Part shown: positions 6,407-13,324 of the stretch, one piece after another
Layout: every line of letters starts with the position of its first letter
Numbering within the stretch: the stretch's first letter is position 1
DNA from: Pyrinomonadaceae bacterium
Lineage (GTDB): Bacteria > Acidobacteriota > Blastocatellia > Pyrinomonadales > Pyrinomonadaceae
Assembly: GCA_013695245.1 (NCBI GenBank)
Contig: JACDAW010000475.1
Span: 1 to 13,324 of the forward strand
Length of the DNA: 13,324 nt
Reading direction: 5' to 3'
Position numbers and translations under genes: made by a program
Notes under the pieces: model-generated
Told to the model about the DNA's origin: nothing
Database searches by the model: none
What the model saw: only the letters and a program-made list of their open reading frames with translations

Positions 6407-8353
6407 TTAAGCCGTTGCTGGGCCTGTGATCGGTGGCAGGATCGGCTTCAGAGGCTTAACCGCAGGCTCTTGCAGTTGCGGTCGCTGCTCTTCGTCGTTC
6501 GGCGTCGAAGAAGGCGAATTATCGTCAAGCGGAAGTCCGGCGACGATGCGCCTGATCTGCACGCCGTCCAATGATTCACGCTCAAGCAAATACTCGCTTA
6601 AACGCACCATCGTCTCGTGGTTCTCGGTAATGATCGTCTTCGCGCGCTCATATTGATCGGAAACCATTCTTTTCACTGCTTGATCGATCTTGATCGCCGT
6701 GTCTTCAGAGAAATCACGATGCTGTGAGATTTCACGACCAAGGAAAATCTGCTCTTCCTTCTTCCCGAATGCAAGCGGCCCCAGATCGCTCATGCCGTAT
6801 TCACAGACCATTGAGCGCGCAAGCTCCGTCGCCCGCTCAATGTCGTTCGACGCGCCTGTCGTGATGCTGCCCAGGAAAATCTCTTCGGCGATGCGCCCGC
6901 CCATCAGGATAGCGATTTGTCCGAGCAGATACTCTTTCGAGTAGTTGTGTCGGTCGCCTTCGGGCAATTGCTGTGTGACGCCTAAGGCCATACCGCGCGG
7001 GATGATCGTCACCTTATGCACGGGATCGGCGTTCGGAACTTTCAGTCCGACCATCACGTGACCCGCTTCGTGATAGGCCGTGATGCGCTTCTCTTCGTTC
7101 GAGATTACCATCGAGCGACGCTCCGCGCCCATCATCACTTTATCTTTAGCGAGTTCAAAGTCCGGCATCATCACGATCTTTTTGTTGTGACGCGCCGCGT
7201 TTAAAGCCGCTTCGTTGACAAGATTCGCAAGGTCAGCGCCGGTGAAACCCGGTGTGCCGCGAGCAATAACGCTTACGTCAACGTCTTCGCCGAGAGGAAT
7301 CTTGCGCGTATGAACTTTAAGGATGCCTTCGCGCCCGCGCACATCGGGACGTGAGACAACCACGCGACGATCAAATCTTCCGGGACGAAGCAAGGCCGGA
7401 TCGAGCACGTCAGGGCGGTTCGTCGAAGCCATTAGGATCACGCCGTCGTTCGATTCAAAGCCGTCCATCTCGACGAGCAGTTGATTAAGAGTTTGCTCGC
7501 GCTCGTCGTGTCCGCCGCCGAGGCCTGCGCCTCTGTGACGACCGACCGCGTCAATCTCGTCAATGAAGATAATGCACGGAGCGTTCTTTTTGCCTTGCTC
7601 GAAAAGATCGCGGACGCGGCTTGCGCCGACGCCGACGAACATTTCGACGAAATCAGAACCCGAAATTGAGAAGAACGGTACGTTGGCTTCTCCGGCGACG
7701 GCGCGCGCGAGAAGCGTCTTGCCTGTTCCGGGCGGCCCCATCATCAGTACGCCTTTCGGAATGCGTCCGCCGAGTTTTTGAAACTTCTGCGGCTCTTTCA
7801 AGAATTCGATGATCTCTTGCAGTTCCTCTTTCGCTTCTTCAACGCCCGCCACGTCTTTAAACGTCACGCGCTTCTGCTGATTGTTAAGAAGCTTCGCCTT
7901 CGACTTGCCGAACGAAAGAGCTTTATTGCCGCCGGACTGCATCTGCCGCAGCATAAATATCCAGAAGCCGATTAAAAGAAGAAATGGCGCCCACGTGATC
8001 ACCGCTGTCCAGAAGAGGCCGCTGCTGACGGCTTCCTCTTCGACTTTGATGTTTTTGCGCTCGGTCGCCATGTTCATCAAATCGCGTTTGACGAATTCGT
8101 TGGCGAGTTTCGTGTACCATTCTTTATTAACGTTGTCAGTGGCAACGACTTCGGTTTGCTTCAGAAGTAGTTGTTTAACTTTATCTTCTTGAATGTTTTT
8201 AACTAATTCGCTGTAAGACCATTGTTGGTTGGTGCGTCCCTGTGTGTTCGACACGACCTTGTAGAGCAGGACTGCGCCGACGACGATCAGCACCCAAAAA
8301 AGTATTTGTCTGGCTGTGGAACTCAAATCTTTCTCGCCTCCAACGCCTATCAT
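6407..8353 (-). CDS. ftsH: ATP-dependent zinc metalloprotease FtsH
   Basis: A 648-residue membrane AAA+ protease that degrades damaged membrane proteins and short-lived regulators. Order of parts: transmembrane helix 1 (about 17-33), periplasmic domain (34-113), helix 2 (about 115-135), AAA+ domain with Walker A GPPGTGKT (206-213), pore loop FVGV (239-242), Walker B IIFIDEID (261-268) and second region of homology TNRPDVLDPALLRPGRFDR (311-329). The M41 peptidase follows, with HEAGH at 428-432 and the third zinc ligand in NDIERAT (D504). A Pro-rich tail ends the protein. The ATG at 8351-8353 has only a weak AGG. A TTG at 8324-8326 (codon 10, giving MSSTARQILFW) has a strong GGAGG 10 nt upstream and matches the usual FtsH N-terminus, so the true protein may be 639 residues. 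It follows tilS and hpt. Confidence 0.98.
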   Translation of the reverse strand: MIGVGGEKDLSSTARQILFWVLIVVGAVLLYKVVSNTQGRTNQQWSYSELVKNIQEDKVKQLLLKQTEVVATDNVNKEWYTKLANEFVKRDLMNMATERKNIKVEEEAVSSGLFWTAVITWAPFLLLIGFWIFMLRQMQSGGNKALSFGKSKAKLLNNQQKRVTFKDVAGVEEAKEELQEIIEFLKEPQKFQKLGGRIPKGVLMMGPPGTGKTLLARAVAGEANVPFFSISGSDFVEMFVGVGASRVRDLFEQGKKNAPCIIFIDEIDAVGRHRGAGLGGGHDEREQTLNQLLVEMDGFESNDGVILMASTNRPDVLDPALLRPGRFDRRVVVSRPDVRGREGILKVHTRKIPLGEDVDVSVIARGTPGFTGADLANLVNEAALNAARHNKKIVMMPDFELAKDKVMMGAERRSMVISNEEKRITAYHEAGHVMVGLKVPNADPVHKVTIIPRGMALGVTQQLPEGDRHNYSKEYLLGQIAILMGGRIAEEIFLGSITTGASNDIERATELARSMVCEYGMSDLGPLAFGKKEEQIFLGREISQHRDFSEDTAIKIDQAVKRMVSDQYERAKTIITENHETMVRLSEYLLERESLDGVQIRRIVAGLPLDDNSPSSTPNDEEQRPQLQEPAVKPLKPILPPITGPATA

Positions 8354-8476
8354 AACCTATATCGGCGTTTGTTGTCGCTATCTGCGGGTAATAACCCTTT
8401 AAACCTTTGCCTATCGCCGAACCGAAAAAACTGTTATTCCGTTCGCGTTCGGCGGACGCTTAATAAGATGCCCGCC

Positions 8477-8519
8477 CCGCATCAGGCGTTGTGCCGCTCG
8501 CCTGCCTTCGCTGATGCGG
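8477..8519 (-). repeat. Inverted repeat between hpt and ftsH
   Basis: CCGCATCAG at 8477-8485 is perfectly complementary to CTGATGCGG at 8511-8519, with a 25-nt loop. An alternative inner pairing, AGGCG (8484-8488) with CGCCT (8499-8503), is mutually compatible only in part. It starts 16 bp beyond the hpt stop on the minus strand and lies about 125 bp before ftsH. No strong T-run follows, so it looks more like an mRNA stabilising or processing hairpin, or a weak attenuator, than a full terminator. The rest of the 181-bp gap shows no clear promoter to me. Confidence 0.45.
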
Positions 8520-8534
8520 AACATTGAACTTTCT

Positions 8535-9074
8535 TTACGAAGCTTTTTCCTTTTTCGTTCCGCCCATCGGAGCGAAAGTGGCTAAGAAAGGAAGTTCCCT
8601 GAAGCGTTCATGAAACCCTAGACCGTAGCCGAAAACGTAATCTTCGTGCGTTTCAAACGCCCGCCAGTCAGCTTCGATGGAAGCGCGGCGACGGTCGGGT
8701 TTATCAACCAGCACGCAGATTTCAACATTTGCCGCGCCGCGCTCCTTCAATTGCTCAAGAATGTAAGCTTGCGTCACGCCCGTCTCCAACACGCCTTCGA
8801 CGAGCAGGACGTTTTGGTTGCGGATGTCCGCCTGTGTGCTGAAGGATAAATCTTGCAGGCCGCCGAACGAGCGATGATCGAAGCGCAGGAAGTTGGTGTG
8901 GATGGGAGTATCCAAGCGGCGCAAAAGGTCAGCGAGAAAAACGAAACTGTCCTCAAGCACGCCGAGCACAACAAGATTGTTGTCTTTGTGCTTCTCCTTG
9001 ATCTCGGCGGCAAGTTGCTCGACGCGCGCGGCAATTTCATTCGCGCTGTAGAGTTCAGCGATACTCTTGTTCAT
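8535..9074 (-). CDS. hpt: Hypoxanthine phosphoribosyltransferase homologue with altered active site
   Basis: A type I phosphoribosyltransferase fold of HPRT type, 179 residues from an ATG at 9072-9074 that has GAGGTG 9 nt upstream. A GTG at 9084-9086 would add 4 residues but has no properly spaced Shine-Dalgarno sequence. Similarity to bacterial HprT runs through the whole length: LGVLEDSFVFLADLLRRLD, NVLLVEGVLETGVTQAYIL, VLVDKPDRRRASIEADW and FGYGLGFHERFRELPF. Active HPRTs convert hypoxanthine or guanine plus PRPP to IMP or GMP. Here the pyrophosphate-loop Lys-Gly is Glu-Asp, the PRPP motif VEDxxDTGxT reads VEGVLETGVT, and the metal-binding Asp of GYGLDY is Gly. The position between tilS and ftsH is the classic hpt position. 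Ancestry is clear; enzymatic activity on purines is doubtful. Confidence 0.8.
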   Translation of the reverse strand: MNKSIAELYSANEIAARVEQLAAEIKEKHKDNNLVVLGVLEDSFVFLADLLRRLDTPIHTNFLRFDHRSFGGLQDLSFSTQADIRNQNVLLVEGVLETGVTQAYILEQLKERGAANVEICVLVDKPDRRRASIEADWRAFETHEDYVFGYGLGFHERFRELPFLATFAPMGGTKKEKAS

Positions 9075-9179
9075 TCGCGCTTGCACCTCTTCCGGCAGTT
9101 GGACTTACGCTTTGAACCGCTTGCCGGACGAAGGCGCGCGATTCCTCACGTTCGATTGTAGAGACGCGGGTCTCCTTTT

Positions 9180-10277
9180 TCAACCTTCTTGACGAAAGAA
9201 GCGCAGAGATTTGCCGCGACGCTCAACCCGCCCGCCGCCCGGCAACTCGACGACGCGCCCGCCGCGCCCGTCCTCCAGCAATTTTTCGACGGCCGCGATG
9301 TGCTTCGCCTCCAAACGCCGCAAATCCCCGCGCTCGCGCTCAAGCCATTGCCGCAGAGCGTTTCTCCGCAACGCCCGCGAAGCTCCGATGAACGCATCAA
9401 CGCGAAGCAGCGATCCCGTTATCGTTTCCTGAACATCGCTCCCCCACACGTCCGATTTTTCGGCGTTTATCATCAAAGCAGATACGGTCGCTCGCAACGC
9501 TTCCCCGTCTTCGCGCAGAATCCCGGCCGTGCGCGCAAGCGTTTCAATAATGCGCGGGTTAAAAGTTTTCATCAACGGAATTAGCTTCCGCCGCACGCGC
9601 ACACGGGCAAACGCTTCGTTCTCGTTCATCGCATCGCTGCGAAATGCAACTCCGCGCGCGCGGCAATAATCCTCCGTGTCGGCGCGCTGCGCCCAAGTGA
9701 GCAAAGGACGCGCTAACCGCACATCCGACGAAGTTTCTAAGATACGAACGGGACGAATACCGCCCAAGCCTTCTGTTCCGCTTCCGCGCATCAAACGCAG
9801 CAACAAAGTTTCCGCTTGGTCGTCCATCGTGTGTCCGGTCAAGACGCAACAGGCGCGATGTTTCTCTGCCGTCGCGCGTAAAAACTCGTAACGCGCGCGG
9901 CGCGCCGCTTGTTCAAGATTGTCGCCTTCGGAGGCTCGCCTTCTCACATCGGCGAAACCAATCTCCACTACGCAGCCAAACGCGGCGGACTGCTCTGCAA
10001 CCCATTGCGCATCTTCCGCTCCTTGCTCCCCGCGCAATCCATGATCGAGGTGCGCGACCGTTACCTCTACGCGCAATTGATGAGCTTCAATCAATTCTAT
10101 TACGCCGAGCAGTAACGCCATCGAATCGGCTCCGCCGGAAGTTGCCATTAACACGCGCGCACCGGACAGCGGCAGTCCGAGTCGCCGCCACTCGACGAGC
10201 AAGCGACGGGCGAACGTACTTGTGCGCAACTTCGATTTTGCGTTTCGCTCAACACCTGCTCCGTGCGTAGATTCCAT
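9180..10277 (-). CDS. tilS: tRNA(Ile)-lysidine synthase
   Basis: A 365-residue PP-loop ATPase with SGGADS at 47-52, AHLDHGLRG at 75-83, NLEQAARRARYEFL from 120, GHTMDDQAET at 148-157 and RVRVRRKLIPLM at 225-236. TilS attaches lysine to C34 of the CAU-anticodon tRNA(Ile), creating lysidine and switching its reading from AUG to AUA; it is essential in most bacteria. The N-terminal catalytic domain and the helical substrate-binding domain (about 250-335) are visible. Only a short stretch follows, so the C-terminal TilS_C domain of the ~430-residue E. coli enzyme is missing or minimal, as in other short TilS forms. The ATG at 10275-10277 has no clear Shine-Dalgarno sequence. It is the first gene of tilS-hpt-ftsH. 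Confidence 0.95.
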   Translation of the reverse strand: MESTHGAGVERNAKSKLRTSTFARRLLVEWRRLGLPLSGARVLMATSGGADSMALLLGVIELIEAHQLRVEVTVAHLDHGLRGEQGAEDAQWVAEQSAAFGCVVEIGFADVRRRASEGDNLEQAARRARYEFLRATAEKHRACCVLTGHTMDDQAETLLLRLMRGSGTEGLGGIRPVRILETSSDVRLARPLLTWAQRADTEDYCRARGVAFRSDAMNENEAFARVRVRRKLIPLMKTFNPRIIETLARTAGILREDGEALRATVSALMINAEKSDVWGSDVQETITGSLLRVDAFIGASRALRRNALRQWLERERGDLRRLEAKHIAAVEKLLEDGRGGRVVELPGGGRVERRGKSLRFFRQEG

Positions 10278-10283
10278 AACGTG

Positions 10284-10312
10284 ATTTTGAAGTTTCGATT
10301 TTCACCCGTCAA
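10284..10312 (-). promoter_or_regulatory. Weak candidate promoter immediately upstream of tilS
   Basis: On the minus strand TTGACG (10307-10312), a 17-bp spacer, then CAAAAT (10284-10289; 4 of 6). The expected start of transcription would fall at or next to the tilS ATG, which lacks a Shine-Dalgarno sequence, so a leaderless or near-leaderless mRNA is conceivable. The evidence is thin. Confidence 0.25.
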
Positions 10313-10423
10313 CCGTCATACGCTTTATTACGCGGGAGGCTTGCGGAAAGCGAAACGTCTGGCAGCCCTGCGCGATTAAATCGGATTCGCATTGTTAGTC
10401 CGGTGGGCGCGCAAGATGTGCTT

Positions 10424-10474
10424 CGACAAAAATCGCGGCTTCGGTTTGCAGAATCTCTGCTTGCCGAAGCCGCG
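10424..10474 (-). terminator. Intrinsic terminator after the CAT-type permease
   Basis: A perfect 11-bp outer stem, CGCGGCTTCGG (10434-10444) with CCGAAGCCGCG (10464-10474), encloses a second 5-bp stem, GCAGA (10448-10452) with TCTGC (10456-10460). On the minus strand it is followed by ATTTTTGTCG (10424-10433), a clear T-run. It lies 46 bp past the permease stop and separates the permease unit from tilS. A smaller inverted repeat (GCTTGC 10489-10494 with GCAAGC 10502-10507) sits between the stop and this hairpin. Confidence 0.88.
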
Positions 10475-10520
10475 TTTATCGTTGGAACGCTTGCTGCTAC
10501 GGCAAGCTTACTTTGGGAAT

Positions 10521-12350
10521 TTACTTGTGATGCAGTTCCGCGTAGTGAATGAAGAACCAATACGTAATTGCCGCCCAAACTAGCAAGTTTACGACCGACA
10601 ACGCCAAGCCGAGTGTTTTAACCTGCGGACTGCGGGCGCCGCCTCTCGCACCTTTTTTGCCATACATCAACAGGGCAACCAAAACGCCCGTTACTATCCA
10701 AGCGAAAAGACGAATTACAAGGTCAATCGGTTTAGTATCTGGCATCAGATAAAGAACCTGATAAATCGTCAAAACGATTACCAAAGCAATTGCGATGATT
10801 GCCGCAATCGGCGGAGCATAGTTTTGAGCTGCGTCCTGATAGGCTTCGCTCTCGGCAGTGGTTTCCGCACCTAATTTGCTATGCGAATAGCTATAAGCAA
10901 AATAGATAACCAAGCCGATAGACATCCAATCAATGAGGCGAATCCACGTGTCGAGCGGCAAGCTGTTCATCAAATACGCTGCTGAAACAACCGTCGCAAT
11001 CGGAATAAAAGGCGAAAGCGGAACTCTGAACGGACGGTTCAAATTAGGATTTGACGACCGCAAGATAATGATGCCCGTTCCGACAATCACGAAAGCGAAA
11101 AGCGTTCCGATACTGACAAGCTCGCCGAGCAAACTAATCGGCACGAAGCCCGCCAAAATTGAAACAATCGCGCCTGTGATGGCAGTCGTAATATGCGGCG
11201 TTTGAAAGCGCGGGTGAATTTTCGCCGCCCACGAAGGAAGCAAACCGTCTTTCGACATCGAATAGAAAACGCGCGGCTGTCCCATCACCATCACGACCAT
11301 TGTCGAACTAAGCCCAAGAACTGCGCCAACTTTGATGATCGTCGGGAAGACTCTCAAAATCGTTCCCATCGTTGTTCCCTGCGCTTGTTGGAGGGCGGCG
11401 TCAATCGCTACGGCAATCGGCGCGGCGGCGTTGGTCAGAAGCTTGTAATCAACCAATCCGACCATAATCCCCGCCACCAAAATATACAAAACGGTGCAAA
11501 TTGCGAGCGAGCCTAAAATTCCGATTGGCATATCGCGCTGCGGATTTTTCGCTTCCTGCGCGGCGGTAGAAACCGCATCGAAACCGATGTAAGCGAAGAA
11601 AATAACTGCTGCTCCTGTAACGACTCCGCTAAAACCGAACGGCATAAACTCGGCGCAGCCCGCGCTTCCCGGAGCACAGCCGATTCCTAAATTGCTCGAA
11701 TTAACGTAGCCGATTCCCGCGATGATAAATAAAATGACTACCAAAATTTTGATTATCACGATAACCGAGTTGAATCTGGCGGATTCTTTAATTCCGCGTA
11801 TCAACAAGAAAGTTACGGCTATCGAAATCAAAAACGCGGGCAAATTAAAAATACCGTGCGCTATCGTCCCGTCGGCGAGTTTAATCTCCGTTCCGGGCGG
11901 CGCACTAAGAGCCAGCGGAAAATTTATGCCCAAAGTGTCTCTGAATAGACTAACAACATAGCCCGACCAACCGACGGCGACCGTCGCCGCACCGAAAGCA
12001 TATTCGAGAATCAAATCCCAACCGATAATCCACGCCACGAATTCGCCAAGTGTTCCGTAACCGTAAGCGTAGGCTGAACCGGAAATCGGAACGCTCGCCG
12101 CAAACTCCGAGTAGCAAAGCGCGGCAAAAGTACTGACAATACCGGCGATAATCATCGAAATAACAACGGCTGGCCCGGCGTGTTTTCCGGCCGCTTGTCC
12201 GGTCAGAACAAAAATTCCGGTTCCGATGATTGCGCCGATTCCGAGCATCGTTAAATCCAGCGAATTTAACGCTTTTTTCAAAGTATGCTCACCGGTTTCT
12301 TGGGCTTCGGCGATGATTCTGTCAATTGGTTTAGTCGCAAATAACGACAT
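10521..12350 (-). CDS. APC-superfamily amino-acid permease, cationic amino acid transporter (CAT) type
   Basis: A 609-residue inner-membrane transporter. The first helix carries the unwound substrate-site motif GIGAIIGTGIFVLTG (37-51), and the helix 6 region carries FFAYIGFDAVSTAAQEAKNP (251-270), both typical of CAT/YfnA-like members. After the core of about 12 helices, extra hydrophobic segments at the C-terminus suggest about 14 in total, as in the CAT branch. Substrate is unknown; basic or neutral amino acids by cation-coupled uptake are the family norm. The start is ATG with a strong GGAGG 6 nt upstream (12357-12361). It follows a second APC gene by 39 bp and ends in its own terminator. 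Its DNA is AT-richer than its neighbours in places: 11701-11760 has 21 G/C in 60, against 41 in 60 at 13201-13260. Confidence 0.93.
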   Translation of the reverse strand: MSLFATKPIDRIIAEAQETGEHTLKKALNSLDLTMLGIGAIIGTGIFVLTGQAAGKHAGPAVVISMIIAGIVSTFAALCYSEFAASVPISGSAYAYGYGTLGEFVAWIIGWDLILEYAFGAATVAVGWSGYVVSLFRDTLGINFPLALSAPPGTEIKLADGTIAHGIFNLPAFLISIAVTFLLIRGIKESARFNSVIVIIKILVVILFIIAGIGYVNSSNLGIGCAPGSAGCAEFMPFGFSGVVTGAAVIFFAYIGFDAVSTAAQEAKNPQRDMPIGILGSLAICTVLYILVAGIMVGLVDYKLLTNAAAPIAVAIDAALQQAQGTTMGTILRVFPTIIKVGAVLGLSSTMVVMVMGQPRVFYSMSKDGLLPSWAAKIHPRFQTPHITTAITGAIVSILAGFVPISLLGELVSIGTLFAFVIVGTGIIILRSSNPNLNRPFRVPLSPFIPIATVVSAAYLMNSLPLDTWIRLIDWMSIGLVIYFAYSYSHSKLGAETTAESEAYQDAAQNYAPPIAAIIAIALVIVLTIYQVLYLMPDTKPIDLVIRLFAWIVTGVLVALLMYGKKGARGGARSPQVKTLGLALSVVNLLVWAAITYWFFIHYAELHHK

Positions 12351-12389
12351 CAGGAACCTCCAAGTTGTTTGAGTTAAATTGAATCACTG

Positions 12390-13324
12390 TCAATCGCTCG
12401 TCAGGTCTTGCGGTTTCGTCCGCGCCCGCCAGAAGAAATAAACAGGGATGCCCGTAAGCACAATCAAAAGTCCGGGCCATGTCGTCGCCGTTTGATAAAT
12501 GAAAAGCACAGCGAGGATCACGGCGGCAGCGATGATGTAGAGCGCGGGAATAACCGGATAGCCGAAGGCTCGATACGGGCGCTCGACATCCGGGCGCGTT
12601 TGCCGCAGGCGAAAGATTCCGGCAATCGTTAAGATGTAGAAGATAAGCGCGGCGGAAATAACATAGGTCAGCAAGTCGCCGTAAAGGTTTCCGTAAGTAA
12701 CTGTCCCATCGGCCGCCGTCTTAACAGTGCGCGGCAGCACAAGCAGCGCCGCCCAGAGTCCTTGTATGACGAGTCCCCACGCCGGAACGCGCTGCTCGTT
12801 TAATCTCCCCGATGATTGAAAGAACAATCCGTCGCGCGCCATTGCGTAGTAAGCCCGCGCTCCGGCGAGGATGAGTCCATTGTTGCAGCCGAAGGTTGAA
12901 ACCATGATCGCGGCGGCCATGATGAGCGCGCCGTAGCCGGGAAAGATCACGTCGGCGGTCGCACTCGCTACGCGGTCGCTCGGCACTTTCTGGATCGTCT
13001 CAAACGGCAGCGTCACGAGATAAGCGAGGTTGGCGAGCAGGTAAAGACCAATGACGAGAAATGTACCGAAGGCGAGCGAAAGCGGAATGTTACGGCGCGG
13101 ATTTTTCACTTCACCGGCCGTAAACGTAATGTTGTTCCACGCATCGGCGGAAAAAAGCGAATTGGTTTGCGCAACACAGATGCCGACGAAAAGTCCGAAG
13201 GCGACGGCAGCCGTCAATCCACCGCCGACGTCTTGCAGCGTTCCGCGCACCGTCCAGAAGTCGCCGAAATTGGCGGCGACGGCGTCCGCACGCCAACCGA
13301 GCAGAAAGGCAAGCACGATCAGGG
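12390..13324 (-). CDS. APC-superfamily amino-acid permease, LAT-like, 5' end outside window
   Basis: The minus-strand frame is open to the right edge, so the N-terminal third of the protein is missing; about 311 codons are visible. The visible part includes the helix 6-7 region with WNNITFTAGEVKNPRRNIP (13083-13139), characteristic of L-type (LAT/SteT-like) exchangers, then TFGCNNGLILAGARAYYAMARDG and a C-terminal PYRAFGYPVIPALYI block seen in that branch. These carriers exchange or import neutral amino acids across the cytoplasmic membrane. The apparent GTG start at 13316 is just an internal codon. It is transcribed before the CAT-type permease with a 39-bp gap, so the two are probably one operon whose promoter lies outside the window. 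Confidence 0.9.
   Translation of the reverse strand, partial: LIVLAFLLGWRADAVAANFGDFWTVRGTLQDVGGGLTAAVAFGLFVGICVAQTNSLFSADAWNNITFTAGEVKNPRRNIPLSLAFGTFLVIGLYLLANLAYLVTLPFETIQKVPSDRVASATADVIFPGYGALIMAAAIMVSTFGCNNGLILAGARAYYAMARDGLFFQSSGRLNEQRVPAWGLVIQGLWAALLVLPRTVKTAADGTVTYGNLYGDLLTYVISAALIFYILTIAGIFRLRQTRPDVERPYRAFGYPVIPALYIIAAAVILAVLFIYQTATTWPGLLIVLTGIPVYFFWRARTKPQDLTSD

Noticed and set aside
9161..9180. Small hairpin GAGAC-GCGG-GTCTC followed by CTTTTT on the plus strand, resembling a terminator
   Set aside because: The stem is only 5 bp, it points in the plus direction where no gene is transcribed, and on the minus strand no T-run follows. Probably chance.
10278..10433. Possible tRNA or small RNA gene upstream of tilS
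   Set aside because: I looked for a T-arm (GTTCRA) with matching acceptor stem and found none. Apart from the terminator hairpin and the weak promoter candidate, nothing structured stands out.
10309..10578. An 89-codon minus-strand open frame between the CAT permease and tilS
   Set aside because: It overlaps the permease 3' end, runs through the strong terminator hairpin, has low-complexity Ser/Arg/Ala composition and no recognisable domain. It is most likely a chance open frame.
1..13324. A mobile element, CRISPR array, toxin-antitoxin pair or new defence system
   Set aside because: No transposase, integrase, terminal repeats, regularly spaced repeats or toxin-antitoxin-like small gene pair can be seen. 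Nearly all genes are recognisable housekeeping or transport genes.

Overview
The window reads as ordinary chromosomal backbone of a diderm (Gram-negative-type) bacterium. The best guess is Acidobacteriota, class Blastocatellia (Pyrinomonadaceae-like). The clues are an LptE-type outer-membrane LPS assembly lipoprotein, a Calx-beta/DUF4214 surface-type protein, housekeeping genes of Gram-negative type and moderate-to-high GC. This placement is an inference from gene content, not from a marker comparison. Almost everything lies on the minus strand. Only rpsT and a small uncharacterised gene lie on the plus strand.

Layout from left to right. (1) 1-1186, minus: the 5' end of ybeY, cut by the window edge, preceded by phoH, a standard phoH-ybeY pair. 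(2) 1187-1504: a divergent promoter region serving phoH (minus) and rpsT (plus), with a near-consensus sigma70-type promoter for rpsT and a small palindrome in its leader. (3) 1505-2297, plus: rpsT with a strong intrinsic terminator, then a 140-residue gene of unknown function. (4) 2346-4886, minus: folP-lptE-holA, with lptE and holA overlapping by 4 bp and a candidate promoter in front of folP. (5) 4985-6307, minus: a Calx-beta plus DUF4214 protein with no visible export signal, possibly a 5'-truncated remnant. (6) 6407-10277, minus: tilS-hpt-ftsH, a gene order conserved across distant bacteria, closed by an intrinsic terminator after ftsH. (7) 10521-13324, minus: two tandem APC-superfamily amino-acid permeases of different subfamilies, the upstream one cut by the window edge, closed by a large terminator hairpin.

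Functionally the window combines RNA metabolism (PhoH, YbeY, TilS, S20), DNA replication (HolA), folate synthesis (FolP), purine salvage (Hpt homologue), envelope biogenesis and quality control (LptE, FtsH) and amino-acid uptake. I see no mobile element, CRISPR array, tRNA, rRNA or new defence system.

The most interesting point is the hpt homologue. Its fold-level signatures and genomic position are right, but several active-site residues normally invariant in hypoxanthine phosphoribosyltransferases are substituted. Other points worth a look are the leaderless-looking surface protein, the divergent rpsT/phoH control region, the atypical LptE lipobox, and the AT-richer CAT-type permease.
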